Shown here: positions 26,620-34,825 of the stretch, piece by piece
How the letters are laid out: every line of letters starts with the position of its first letter
Numbering within the stretch: position 1 is the first letter of the stretch
Assembly (NCBI RefSeq): GCF_000023105.1
Contig: NC_012669.1
Coordinates: 248,001-312,000 of the forward strand
Length of the DNA: 64,000 bases
DNA from: Beutenbergia cavernae DSM 12333
GTDB taxonomy: Bacteria; Actinomycetota; Actinomycetes; Actinomycetales; Beutenbergiaceae
Direction: 5' to 3'
Made by a program: the position numbers and the translations under genes
The notes under the pieces: generated by a model
The model's database searches: none
Told to the model about the DNA's origin: nothing
What the model saw: the letters and a program-made list of their open reading frames with translations, nothing else

Positions 26620-27483
26620 TCAGCCGGCGAGGACCTCCCGCAGCCGCGCCGCGAACGGCGTCGGGTCGTTGTCCGGTGACCACGCGTTCACCACGAACCC
26701 ACCGTGACCGCCCGGGAACTGCGCGGCCCGCAGGCCGAGCAGGGCCGCCAGCGCCTCGCCGCCCCGGCGCGCCACGGTGCCCTCGCCCTCGCTCCCGGTG
26801 GCGGGGACGATCCGCACGCCGGACTCACGCAGCGCGTCAGCTTCTGGCACGAACTCGGGCAGCGTCCTCATGTTGGCCATCAGCAGGTCGTCCCGCGAGC
26901 CGTCGTCCTCGGTCGGCAGGCCGAACATCGCCGGGTCCGGCGCCGACTGGTCCAGGTAGTCGTCCGGGAGCGGCCCCGTGTACGACACGAGCTGGATGAA
27001 CTTCGCCATGGCGGGGCCGTAGCCGTCCCGCTCGTACGTCTCGACGATGTCGGCCTGGACGCGGGCGACCGTCTCGCTGTCCTCGAGCAGCGACGTCAGC
27101 GGCGGCTCGTGGGCGACGAGCGTGCGGAGGTCGCCGGGATGCGCCGCGACCCAGGCCAGCGCGTTGAGCGCTCCACCGCTCGAGGCGAACACGTCCACCT
27201 GGCCGAGCCCGACCGCCTCGACCACGCGGTGGTAGTCGTCCGCGTGGGTCTCCGGCGTGACGGGGCCGCCCTCGGTGCGGGTGCTGCGCTCCATGCCGCG
27301 CGGGTCGTACGTGATGACGACGCGGTCGTCGAGCAGGTTCGCGAGCGTCGCGAAGTCGCCGGCCGCCATCGGTGATCCGAGGGCGAACAGGGGCGGAGCA
27401 CCGCTCGACGTCGCCGGTTCGCGGACGTCGTAGGTCAGGACGGCGCCGGGCACGTCCAGGGTGTGGGTCGCGGGCTCGGTCAT
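26620..27483 (-). CDS. alpha/beta hydrolase
   Basis: This 287-residue single-domain alpha/beta hydrolase has an oxyanion-region motif ALGSPMAAGDF and the strand VITYDPRGMERS. The nucleophile elbow FASSGGALNAL (Ser near residue 102) and a C-terminal catalytic His in GGHGGFV complete the triad with an Asp. The elbow is SSGG rather than the usual GxSxG. It is probably an esterase or similar; the substrate is unknown. The SD AGGAGAACACCC precedes ATG 27483. Divergent from the kinase gene across 227 bases that hold a very long palindrome. Confidence 0.82.
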   Translation of the reverse strand: MTEPATHTLDVPGAVLTYDVREPATSSGAPPLFALGSPMAAGDFATLANLLDDRVVITYDPRGMERSTRTEGGPVTPETHADDYHRVVEAVGLGQVDVFASSGGALNALAWVAAHPGDLRTLVAHEPPLTSLLEDSETVARVQADIVETYERDGYGPAMAKFIQLVSYTGPLPDDYLDQSAPDPAMFGLPTEDDGSRDDLLMANMRTLPEFVPEADALRESGVRIVPATGSEGEGTVARRGGEALAALLGLRAAQFPGGHGGFVVNAWSPDNDPTPFAARLREVLAG

Positions 27484-27598
27484 GGGTGTTCTCCTGTGTC
27501 TCGTGGTGCACCGGTGGTGCGCGGGCGCGCCGACGCCGGCGCATCCCTAGGTCGAACGGGAGCGGCAACGATCGACAGTGTGCCGTGCTGCGCCCCGC

Positions 27599-27666
27599 CG
27601 AACCTCGCACCTCCCGTCGAGCTTCGCACCCCAGGGTGCGAAGCTCGACGGGAGGTACGAGGTTCG
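27599..27666. repeat. 32-bp-arm palindrome in a divergent intergenic region
   Basis: The arms at 27599-27630 and 27635-27666 pair at 31 of 32 positions around the four-base CCAG. The one mismatch is C-A on the plus strand but G-U on the minus strand. Because the flanking genes diverge, it is not placed as a normal terminator. It occupies much of the shared promoter region. Confidence 0.85.
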
Positions 27667-27710
27667 CGGAGGGGGGCGCAGGGCAGGGCAGGGCCGGTAG
27701 CGTCGCCCGG

Positions 27711-28250
27711 GTGATCTCCCTCCCCGAACCGCCCCCCGTCGTCGTCGTGACCGGCGCGATGGCTGCCGGCAAGTCGACGGTCGCGCAAGGGCTCGCCGAG
27801 CGGCTCCCGCGAGCCGCGCACGTCCGCGGCGACGTGTTCCGACGGTTCGTGGTCTCCGGCCGCGCCGAGCCCGAACCGCCGCTCAGCGACGAGGCCACCG
27901 CCCAGCTCCACCTCCGCCACGACCTCGCCGCCCGCGTCGCCGACACCTACGCCGAGGCCGGGTTCGTCGCCGTCGTGCAGGACATCCTGCTCGGCGACGA
28001 CCTCGCCCGATTCCTGGAGCGCCTGACGACGCGGCCGCGCTACGCCGTCGTCCTCGTGCCGAGCCCGGAGGCGCTGACCGAGCGCGACGTCGCACGCGAC
28101 AAGACCGGGTACGGCGGCTGGGATCCGACCGACTTCGCCGAGCTCGCCCGCGCCACGCCGCTCGGGCTCCAGGTGGACACCACCGGCTGGAGCGTGGAAC
28201 GGACGGTCGAGCACGTCCTCGGCCACCTCGCCGACGCCGAGGTGACGTAG
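27711..28250 (+). CDS. P-loop AAA kinase-like protein
   Basis: This 179-residue P-loop NTPase has Walker A TGAMAAGKST near residues 13-22, followed by HVRGDVFRR. A late RDKTGYGGWD lid-like segment and a C-terminal VDTTGWSVERTVEHVL fit small kinases of the AAA_33/shikimate-kinase-like group. It probably phosphorylates a small molecule; the substrate is unknown. GTG 27711 lies seven bases after TAGCGT (27698-27703), a leaderless layout. The permease gene follows 18 bases later. Confidence 0.75.
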   Translation: MISLPEPPPVVVVTGAMAAGKSTVAQGLAERLPRAAHVRGDVFRRFVVSGRAEPEPPLSDEATAQLHLRHDLAARVADTYAEAGFVAVVQDILLGDDLARFLERLTTRPRYAVVLVPSPEALTERDVARDKTGYGGWDPTDFAELARATPLGLQVDTTGWSVERTVEHVLGHLADAEVT

Positions 28251-28268
28251 CACCGCCATGCTGGCCCT

Positions 28269-29504
28269 GTGAACCTGCGCCGGACGCTCACGACGACGGA
28301 CGCCGTCGTCGTCGGCCTCGCCGCCATGATCGGCGCGGGCGTCTTCGTCGTGTTCGCTCCGGCGGCCGAGGCGGCGGGCGACGCGCTGCTGCTCGCGCTC
28401 GCGGCGGCGGCAGTGGTGGCGTACGCGAACGCGACGTCGTCCGCCCGGCTCGCGGCCCGCTACCCGGAGGCGGGCGGGACGTACGTGTACGGCCGGGAGC
28501 GCCTCGGCCCGTTCTGGGGATACGTGGCCGGGTGGTCGTTCGTCGTCGGGAAGACGGCGTCGTGCGCGGCGATGGCCGTGACGGTCGGCCTGTACGTGTG
28601 GCCGGGACAGGAGTACCTGGTGGCGGTGGCCGCGGTGGTGGCGCTGACGGCGCTGAACTTCGCGGGCGTGCAACGGTCGGCGCGGGTGACGCGCGCGGCC
28701 GTGGCCGTCGTCGTCGCCGTGCTGCTCGCCGTCGTCGCGGTGAGCCTGCTCAACCCTGCCGGTGCGGTACCGGTGTCCGACGACGGCGCCACCGGCCCGC
28801 TCGGCGTCCTCCAAGCCGCCGGCCTGCTGTTCTTCGCGTTCGCCGGCTACGCCCGGATCGCGACGCTCGGCGAGGAGGTGCGCGACCCGAGCCGCGCGAT
28901 CCCGCGGGCGATCGCCGTCGCGCTCCTCGTGGCGCTCGGGCTGTACGCGCTGGTGGCGGTGGCGCTGCTCCGCGTCCTCGGATCCGGCGGCCTGGCGCGG
29001 GCGACGGCGCCGCTCGTCGAGGCGGTGCAGGTGGCCGGAGCGGGTGGGCTGGCTCCGGTGGTGCGGGTCGCGGCGGCGCTCGCGGCCCTGGGTGCGTTGC
29101 TCGCGCTCATCCTCGGCGTCTCGCGCACCACGCTCGCGATGGCGCGCGACCGGCACCTCCCGGCGCCGCTCGCCGTCGTCCACCCCTCCGGCGTCCCGCG
29201 GCACGCGGAGCTGGCGGTGGGCGGAGTCGTCGCCGTCGTCGCCGCGCTGATGGACGTGCGCGCGGCGATCGGGTTCTCCTCGTTCGGGGTGCTCGTGTAC
29301 TACGCGATCGCGAACGCGTCGGCGTGGACCCTGCGGCGGGCCGAGGGTGGGCCGCCGCGGGTGGTGTCGGCGGTCGGTCTCGGCGGTTGCCTCGTGCTCG
29401 CGTTCACGCTGCCGACGACGGCGGTGCTCGCCGGGGTGGGCGTGCTCGCGCTCGGGGTGCTCGCGTACGTGCTCGGCGCCCGACGGCGGCGCGCGGCCGC
29501 CTGA
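28269..29504 (+). CDS. APC family amino acid permease
   Basis: This 411-residue, roughly 12-helix transporter opens with the APC superfamily pattern VGLAAMIGAGVFVVFAPAA in helix 1. LAARYPEAGGTYVYGRERLG follows at helix 3, and a FFAFAGYARIATLGEEVRDP segment at helix 6. It should import amino acids or polyamines by proton or sodium symport; the substrate is not evident. GTG 28269 sits six bases after CATGCT. The kinase gene is close upstream, but this gene may have its own start. Confidence 0.85.
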   Translation: MNLRRTLTTTDAVVVGLAAMIGAGVFVVFAPAAEAAGDALLLALAAAAVVAYANATSSARLAARYPEAGGTYVYGRERLGPFWGYVAGWSFVVGKTASCAAMAVTVGLYVWPGQEYLVAVAAVVALTALNFAGVQRSARVTRAAVAVVVAVLLAVVAVSLLNPAGAVPVSDDGATGPLGVLQAAGLLFFAFAGYARIATLGEEVRDPSRAIPRAIAVALLVALGLYALVAVALLRVLGSGGLARATAPLVEAVQVAGAGGLAPVVRVAAALAALGALLALILGVSRTTLAMARDRHLPAPLAVVHPSGVPRHAELAVGGVVAVVAALMDVRAAIGFSSFGVLVYYAIANASAWTLRRAEGGPPRVVSAVGLGGCLVLAFTLPTTAVLAGVGVLALGVLAYVLGARRRRAAA

Positions 29505-29682
29505 GCTCCTCGCGGCGGGCGAGCGCCCCACGGGCGCACCCACGCCTGGCCGCACCCGGGCGGCCGGTGAGCCGGCCAGCCGGCGACCCGGCCAGCCGAC
29601 GTCCACGATGCGGCCGCCCGATCCCGGAGTTTGGGCGACCCGACACATTGGCGCAGCAGCGATCGCTTGTCATCATGGCGGC

Positions 29683-30765
29683 GTGAGCACCCCAGTCGCC
29701 CGCCATCCGGACGCCCGTGACCTGCGCCGTTGGCGTCGGTACCTCGCCGAGGAGCAGGCGGAGGCCGCCGTGTACCGGGACCTCGCGGCCAAGCGCGACG
29801 GCGAGGAGCGCGAGATCCTGCTCGCGCTCGCGGATGCGGAGAAGCGGCACGAGCGGCACTGGCGCGAGCTGCTCGGCGACGACGTCGGGAAGCCCGTGCG
29901 CGGCACCGCCCGCACCCGCGCCCTCGGTTGGCTGGCCCGCCGGTTCGGCTCCGTGTTCGTGCTGGCGCTCGCGCAACGGGCCGAGGCCCGCGCCGTGTAC
30001 GCCCAGGAGCGTGACGCCACACCGCAGATGATCGCCGACGAGCGCATCCACGAGGAGGTCGTGCGGTCTTTGGCCGCGCGGGGTCGCGCCAAGCTGTCCG
30101 GCACGTTCCGTGCCGCCGTGTTCGGCGCCAACGACGGACTCGTCTCCAACCTCGCGCTCGTCCTCGGCATCGGCGCCACCGGGGTCGACCCGACGGTCGT
30201 CCTGTTCACCGGCGTCGCCGGGCTGCTCGCCGGTGCGCTCTCGATGGGTGCGGGGGAGTTCGTGTCGGTGAGCAGCCAGCGCGAGCTGCTCGAGGCGTCG
30301 ACGCCGGACCCGCTCGCCCGTCAGGCGATCCCGCACCTCGACCTGGGTGCGAACGAGCTCGCGCTCGTGTACCGGGCGCGCGGGGAGTCGGCCGACGACG
30401 CCGCCGCTCACGCCGAGCGCACGATCCGCGAGTACCGCCCGGGCGAGCGCTCCGACAGCCACCGCCGCGGCCGCGACTTCGCGGAGATCGGCAGCCCGTG
30501 GGGTGCCGCCTTCTCCAGCTTCTGCTTCTTCGCCTCGGGCGCCCTGATCCCTGTGCTGCCCTACGCGTTCGGGATGAGCGGAGTGGCCGCCGTCGCCGTC
30601 GCCGCGGGCATGGTCGGCGTGGCGTTGCTCGCCACCGGTGCGTCGGTCGGGATCCTCTCGGGCGCGTCGCCCCTGCGCCGAGCCGTGCGGCAGCTGGCCA
30701 TCGGGTTCGGCGCCGCGGCCGCGACGTATCTGCTCGGCCTGCTCTTCGGCACCACCCTCGGCTGA
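29683..30765 (+). CDS. ferritin-like domain fused to a VIT1/CCC1 transporter
   Basis: The protein has 360 residues. The N-terminal 130 residues form a ferritin-like/rubrerythrin helix bundle with metal-binding Glu/His patterns (EEQAEAAVYRDLA, ADAEKRHERHW, DERIHEEVV). The C-terminal 200 residues are a CCC1/VIT1 membrane transporter (FRAAVFGANDGLVSNLALVLG, LSMGAGEFVSVSSQREL, then two more pairs of helices). Such fusions are thought to move Fe or Mn ions out of the cytosol. GTG 29683 follows CATCAT by six bases. The 178 bases before it hold only GC-rich short inverted repeats. Confidence 0.87.
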   Translation: MSTPVARHPDARDLRRWRRYLAEEQAEAAVYRDLAAKRDGEEREILLALADAEKRHERHWRELLGDDVGKPVRGTARTRALGWLARRFGSVFVLALAQRAEARAVYAQERDATPQMIADERIHEEVVRSLAARGRAKLSGTFRAAVFGANDGLVSNLALVLGIGATGVDPTVVLFTGVAGLLAGALSMGAGEFVSVSSQRELLEASTPDPLARQAIPHLDLGANELALVYRARGESADDAAAHAERTIREYRPGERSDSHRRGRDFAEIGSPWGAAFSSFCFFASGALIPVLPYAFGMSGVAAVAVAAGMVGVALLATGASVGILSGASPLRRAVRQLAIGFGAAAATYLLGLLFGTTLG

Positions 30766-30775
30766 TCACCTGCCC

Positions 30776-30826
30776 ACCGTGTCTCGAGGGTCCCGTACCG
30801 GCCGTTCGGGACCCGCATGACACGGT
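30776..30826. terminator. two-part hairpin between convergent VIT1 and ABC permease genes
   Basis: ACCGTGTC (30776-30783) pairs with GACACGGT (30819-30826), and GGGTCCCG (30788-30795) with CGGGACCC (30807-30814), separated by a small internal loop. Its place between convergent genes suggests a bidirectional terminator. Confidence 0.6.
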
Positions 30827-30876
30827 CGGCGTCGGACATCGGATTCCAGGGTGTGTGAAGCTCCCCGCCCGGTCCG

Positions 30877-31641
30877 TCAGCGATCGAGCTGGAGGCGTCG
30901 CCACGACCGCATCGTGAGGGCGGCGAACACCGCGGCCACAGCGAGGGTCACTCCGAGAGGCGCCACCGCCGTCGTCATCCCCATCGCCCACAGGGCCGGT
31001 GCGGCGAACGGGAACCACGCGCCCGTGCCGGCCACGACGGCGACCTGCGCCACGACCACGATCCCGATCGTGGCGGCGACGCCGGACAGCAGGCCGCGCC
31101 CGAGGGTCGCGACCCATCCGGCCGGGACGACCACCGCGCCGGTCAGGAGGATGAGCGCCGCGAGTCGCCCGAGGTCCTGCCAGGCACCCGCGTCGGGAAC
31201 ACCGTCGCCGATCGCGAGGCCGACGACGGCGAGCGCGGCGGGTGTGGCGACCGCGAGCCCCACGGTGAAGGCGGCGTGCACGACGAGCTTCGCGAGGGCG
31301 GTGCTCGCGCGGGGGACGGGCAGGGCGAAGAGTGCGCCGACTGTCCGGTCGGCGAACTCGCGTCCGACGAGCCAGCTGAGCACGATCCCGAGCGCGAGTG
31401 CTCCACCCGCTGAGACGATCTGCGCGGCCACGCCGGTGGTGCGTGCCCAGCCATGGGCGCCGGCCAGGTCGCCGAGCTGCGCGAGCACCTGCTGGTTCCC
31501 GGCGTCGGCGGCCAGCGAGAGGCTCGTGACGAGGGCCGCCGTGCCCAGCGTGACGAGCGCGGCCGTCGCGAGTGGCACGCGCGACGCCGCTGCCTTGCGC
31601 AGCTCGACGGCGACCGCGGCGCCGAGACGGCGCGCCTTCAT
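30877..31641 (-). CDS. ABC-2 type transporter permease
   Basis: This 254-residue membrane protein has about six hydrophobic segments and the ABC-2 exporter feature GREFADRTVGALFALPVPRAS between the second and third. It pairs with the ATP-binding subunit just upstream, whose TGA overlaps this ATG. The cargo is unknown; a TetR repressor heads the operon, which fits a drug or stress-linked exporter. The start at 31641 follows from the overlap. Confidence 0.82.
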   Translation of the reverse strand: MKARRLGAAVAVELRKAAASRVPLATAALVTLGTAALVTSLSLAADAGNQQVLAQLGDLAGAHGWARTTGVAAQIVSAGGALALGIVLSWLVGREFADRTVGALFALPVPRASTALAKLVVHAAFTVGLAVATPAALAVVGLAIGDGVPDAGAWQDLGRLAALILLTGAVVVPAGWVATLGRGLLSGVAATIGIVVVAQVAVVAGTGAWFPFAAPALWAMGMTTAVAPLGVTLAVAAVFAALTMRSWRRLQLDR

Positions 31642-32357
31642 CGCGAGGCTCGCTGGTCGTCGTCGTGCACGATGGCGAAGAACTCCCGCTCGATGTCGAG
31701 ACCGCGCGGGTCGAGCGCGCCGACGACGCGTCCGCGGTTGATGACCGTGATCCTGTCGGCGATCCGCGCCACCTCGTCGAGGTGATGGCTCGAGACGAGC
31801 ACGGCCGCGCCGACCGCCACCCGGCGCAGGAGCGTCTCGCGCAGGAGGACGACGCCGGACGGGTCGAGCGTGTTCGTCGGCTCGTCGAGCACCACGAGGG
31901 CGGGGTCGTGCACGAGCGCCCCGGCGAGAGCGAGTCGTTGCCTGTTCCCGTCGGAGAGCCGGCTCGTGCGCACCCGCGCGTACCGGGCGAGGTCCAGCTC
32001 GTCGAGCAGCCGGTCGACGGCGTCCCCCGCGCGGGCGCCGGCCAGGCCGTGCCACCGCGCTGCCGCGAGCAGGTTCGAGCGGAGGGTGAGCTCGGCGTAC
32101 GTCGCGGCGCCCGCCACAACATGCCCGACGGCGTCCCACCGGGCCGCCGCCGCGTCGGCGCCGAAGACCCGGACCGTTCCCGATGTCGGGCGCAGCATGC
32201 CGAGGACGGCCTTCATGAGCGTCGTCTTCCCGGCTCCGTTCAGGCCGACGAGGGCATGTACGGACCCCGGTGCGACGTCGAGATCGATCCCGTGGAGCCC
32301 AGCCCCGCCCGGGAACGTGCGCACGAGGTCGCGCACCTGGAGTGGGAGGTCAGCCAT
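31638..32357 (-). CDS. ABC transporter ATP-binding protein
   Basis: This 239-residue nucleotide-binding subunit has Walker A GLNGAGKTT near residue 38, an ABC signature of the form LSDGNRQRL near 133, Walker B LVVLDEPT near 155 and a switch His in SSHHLDEV. It powers the ABC-2 permease downstream. The start overlaps the end of the TetR gene by eight bases, so three genes are coupled in one transcript. Confidence 0.9.
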   Translation of the reverse strand: MADLPLQVRDLVRTFPGGAGLHGIDLDVAPGSVHALVGLNGAGKTTLMKAVLGMLRPTSGTVRVFGADAAAARWDAVGHVVAGAATYAELTLRSNLLAAARWHGLAGARAGDAVDRLLDELDLARYARVRTSRLSDGNRQRLALAGALVHDPALVVLDEPTNTLDPSGVVLLRETLLRRVAVGAAVLVSSHHLDEVARIADRITVINRGRVVGALDPRGLDIEREFFAIVHDDDQRASR

Positions 32358-32913
32358 CGGCGTGCTCCAACGTGTCGAGGGCGATGGTGACGGCGTCGGC
32401 GAGGCTGCGACCGTCGGCGCTGGCCCAGGCGTACAGCGCGGCGGTCAGCGCCGCGATGACGGCGGCGGCCGCTACCTGGGCCGCGAGGGGTTCGGCGCCG
32501 CCGGCGAGCAGGCCGTCGGCGATCACCCGCTCCGTCTCGGCGTTGTTGCGCGAGACGGCGCCCCGGAGCGACGGCGTGGCGGCGACGATGCGCACGCGCC
32601 GCCGGGTGTGCTCGTCCTCGGGTTCGGGGACATGGGCCCACGCCCGCCGGAGACCCCGGACGGCGCGGACCAGGGGAGGGAGTGACAGCGGTTCTGCGGC
32701 GACGGCGTCGGCGATCGCCGGGTCGTACGGGTCGTCCAGCAGCACGTTCTCCTTGGCGGCGAAGTGGCGGAAGAACGTCATGGGTGTGACGCCGGCGTCG
32801 ACGGCGATCTGGGCGACGCTCGTGGCGTCGTAGCCCTGGCGCTCGAACAGGTCGAGAGCGCTGCGTTGGAGCGCCTCGCGGGTGCGGAGCCGGCGGGTCA
32901 TGGACGTGGTCAC
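32350..32913 (-). CDS. TetR family repressor of the ABC exporter
   Basis: This 187-residue regulator has an N-terminal helix-turn-helix (TSVAQIAVDAGVTPMTFFRHFAAKENVL near residues 27-55) and a helical ligand-binding domain. GTG 32913 is chosen because TAACAT (32926-32921) lies seven bases upstream; a longer frame would extend through the operator. A perfect inverted repeat at 32921-32937 overlaps that -10 box, so autorepression is likely. It leads the operon with the two exporter subunits. Confidence 0.85.
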   Translation of the reverse strand: MTTSMTRRLRTREALQRSALDLFERQGYDATSVAQIAVDAGVTPMTFFRHFAAKENVLLDDPYDPAIADAVAAEPLSLPPLVRAVRGLRRAWAHVPEPEDEHTRRRVRIVAATPSLRGAVSRNNAETERVIADGLLAGGAEPLAAQVAAAAVIAALTAALYAWASADGRSLADAVTIALDTLEHADG

Positions 32914-32920
32914 GCACCCA

Positions 32921-32937
32921 ATGTTAGTCACTAACAT
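32921..32937. promoter_or_regulatory. TetR operator, perfect 8+1+8 inverted repeat
   Basis: ATGTTAGT and ACTAACAT flank a single central C. It is AT-rich compared with its surroundings and covers the presumed -10 box of the TetR gene. The divergent lipoprotein gene starts 69 bases away and might also be affected. Confidence 0.8.
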
Positions 32938-33005
32938 CCGAGCCCGGGGACCTCTCCCCATCGATGCGGGTGCGGGATCCGCGGCGTCGGCGACACAATC
33001 CCCGC

Positions 33006-33890
33006 ATGCGGCCACCACGAACCCGAGGGCGCAGCGCGGCGGTCCTGCTCGCGGCGCTCGCCGTCGTCGGCCTGCCTGCCTGCAGCCTGCTCGCCCCGGA
33101 GGAGCCGGTCGGCCCGGTCACCGTGTGCAGCACGGACCCTGCGCCGACGGCCGGTGAGCCCGGCGACGCCGAGATCCTCCTGCGTGCCGGGTTCCTCGTC
33201 CCGGGTGGCCCGCCGCGCTACGTGGTGTACACCGACGGATCCGTGTTCCTCGTCGGGGCGCCCGAGCTCGACGGCGACGCGGCCGGGGACGCGGGCGGTG
33301 CCCACGCCGTCGTCGCGCCCGTCCCGGCGATGGCACCCGTGCCGCAGACCGACGTCTCCGAGACGGCTTACGCCGGCGCGCTCCCGGAGTGTGCGCTCGA
33401 CCAGCTCGTCGAGCAGGGCGATGACCTCGCCGGCATGGTCGAGCGCCTCGGCGGCGATCTCGGCCAGCCGATGATCACGGACAGCGGGTCGCCGTGGCTC
33501 GAGTACCGCTCCTCCGACGGCGAGGTGATCGTTGCCTCCGCCTACGCGCTCGGGCACGACGATCTCGACGGTGTGAACCGCGAGCAGCGCCGCGCACGCG
33601 AGCTCATGACCGCCCTGGGTGACCTCGTGCAGGTGAACGCGACGGCACTGGAACCGACGACCGTCGTACGGCTGGAGGTGCATTCCTTCACCTCGGGGTC
33701 GGCCCCCGAGATCGACTGGCCGATCGACACCCCGTTGGACGAGATCATCGGCGAGAGCGGCTGCGGCGCGGTGTCCGGGCAGGAGGCGGCCGACCTGATC
33801 GAGGCGGAGAGCACCGGGCACACCTTCACGGCGAACGGCGGCTACCTCTCGCTCAACGTCCTCGCACCCGGCGAGCCGGCCTGCTCATGA
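33006..33890 (+). CDS. lipoprotein, paralog A of a tandem pair
   Basis: This 294-residue lipoprotein has a signal peptide ending in GLPAC with Cys26. No catalytic domain is recognised. It shares with the next gene the blocks GDAEILLRAGFL, GGPPRYVVYTDG, YAGALPECALDQL, REQRRARELM, VNATAL and NGGYLSLNVLAPGEPAC. Three Cys residues after the anchor (in CST, ECALD and SGCGAV) plus a C-terminal Cys may form disulfides. ATG 33006 lies six bases after CACAAT. The end overlaps the start of paralog B. Function unknown. Confidence 0.8.
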   Translation: MRPPRTRGRSAAVLLAALAVVGLPACSLLAPEEPVGPVTVCSTDPAPTAGEPGDAEILLRAGFLVPGGPPRYVVYTDGSVFLVGAPELDGDAAGDAGGAHAVVAPVPAMAPVPQTDVSETAYAGALPECALDQLVEQGDDLAGMVERLGGDLGQPMITDSGSPWLEYRSSDGEVIVASAYALGHDDLDGVNREQRRARELMTALGDLVQVNATALEPTTVVRLEVHSFTSGSAPEIDWPIDTPLDEIIGESGCGAVSGQEAADLIEAESTGHTFTANGGYLSLNVLAPGEPACS

Positions 33891-34786
33891 CCCGGCGTCC
33901 GGCGGCCCGCGCCGCTCGGATCGGCGCTGCGATGACGACGGCGGCGCTCGCCGTCGTCGGCCTGCCCGCCTGCAGCCTGATCGCGCCGGGCGATCCGATC
34001 GGCCCCGTCACGGTGTGCGGGACGGAGCCGGCACCAGGAGCGGGGGATCCGGGCGACGCCGAGATCCTCCTGCGCGCCGGCTTCCTGATCCCCGGCGGGC
34101 CGCCGCGGTACGTCGTGTACACCGACGGGGCGGTGTTCCTGGTCGGGCTGCCGGAGGCGGACGCGGACGCCGCGGCGGTCGATGCGCCCGACGGTGCCGT
34201 GGCCGCAGCCGCGCCGGCGCTCGCCGTGGCGCCGGTCCCGCAGAGCGACCTCGACGAGGGCGCCTATGCCGGTGCCCTCCCCCGGTGCGCTCTGGACCAG
34301 CTGGAGGAGTACGGCGACGAGCTCGCCGGTCTGGTGGAGCGGCTCGGCGGCGAGCTGGGAGCGCCGACGATCACCGACCAGGGCACATCCGAGCTGGAGT
34401 ACCGGCCGCCCGACGGCGAGCCGGTCGTGGCGTCCGCGTACGCGCTCGGCGAGGAGCACGGGACCGAGGGCGTCGACCGCGAGCAGCGTCGCGCGCGGGA
34501 GCTCATGGTCGCGCTGGCCGAGGTCGTGCACGTGAACGCGACAGCGCTCGGGGCGGTGCGGGTCGACCACGTGGAGGTCCACGCCTACGCCGACGACGCC
34601 GACCAGGTCGACTGGCCGCTCGAGACCCCGCTCGCGGAGATCGTCGAGATCGGCGACTGCGGCGAGCTCACCGGCGCCGATGCTGCGGCTCTGGTCGAGG
34701 CGGAAGGTGCCGACCACGACTTCACGCCGAACGGAGGGTACGTCTCGATCAACGTGCTGGCGCCCGGAGAGTCGGCCTGCACCTGA
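33887..34786 (+). CDS. lipoprotein, paralog B of a tandem pair
   Basis: This 299-residue lipoprotein has a signal peptide ending in GLPAC with Cys29. It has the same block order as its upstream neighbour and roughly 60 percent identical residues by eye across the shared blocks. Acidic, Ala-rich variation is concentrated around residues 85-115. ATG 33887 overlaps the TGA of paralog A. The pair looks like a tandem duplication. No family or enzyme motif was recognised. Confidence 0.8.
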   Translation: MTRRPAARAARIGAAMTTAALAVVGLPACSLIAPGDPIGPVTVCGTEPAPGAGDPGDAEILLRAGFLIPGGPPRYVVYTDGAVFLVGLPEADADAAAVDAPDGAVAAAAPALAVAPVPQSDLDEGAYAGALPRCALDQLEEYGDELAGLVERLGGELGAPTITDQGTSELEYRPPDGEPVVASAYALGEEHGTEGVDREQRRARELMVALAEVVHVNATALGAVRVDHVEVHAYADDADQVDWPLETPLAEIVEIGDCGELTGADAAALVEAEGADHDFTPNGGYVSINVLAPGESACT

Positions 34787-34795
34787 CGCAGGTGC
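34779..34795. terminator. small hairpin at the end of lipoprotein B
   Basis: GCACCT (34779-34784) and AGGTGC (34790-34795) flank the loop GACGC and include the stop codon. Downstream is a GC-rich gap and a convergent gene. Weak compared with the other hairpins. Confidence 0.3.
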
Positions 34796-34825
34796 CGGCG
34801 CCCAGGGCGGCCGCGGGGTCGAGGC

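Noticed and set aside
27480-29648. A 722-residue minus-strand open frame over the kinase and permease genes.
   Set aside because: The composition is repetitive Arg/Glu/His and the plus-strand genes have clear family motifs.
29505-29682. Short GGCCGGTGAGCCGGCC-type inverted repeats before the VIT1 gene.
   Set aside because: They are imperfect, overlapping and expected in DNA this rich in GC; no clear function can be supported.
32350-33018. A longer TetR protein starting at 33018.
   Set aside because: It would translate the operator and promoter; the leaderless GTG at 32913 gives a normal TetR N-terminus.
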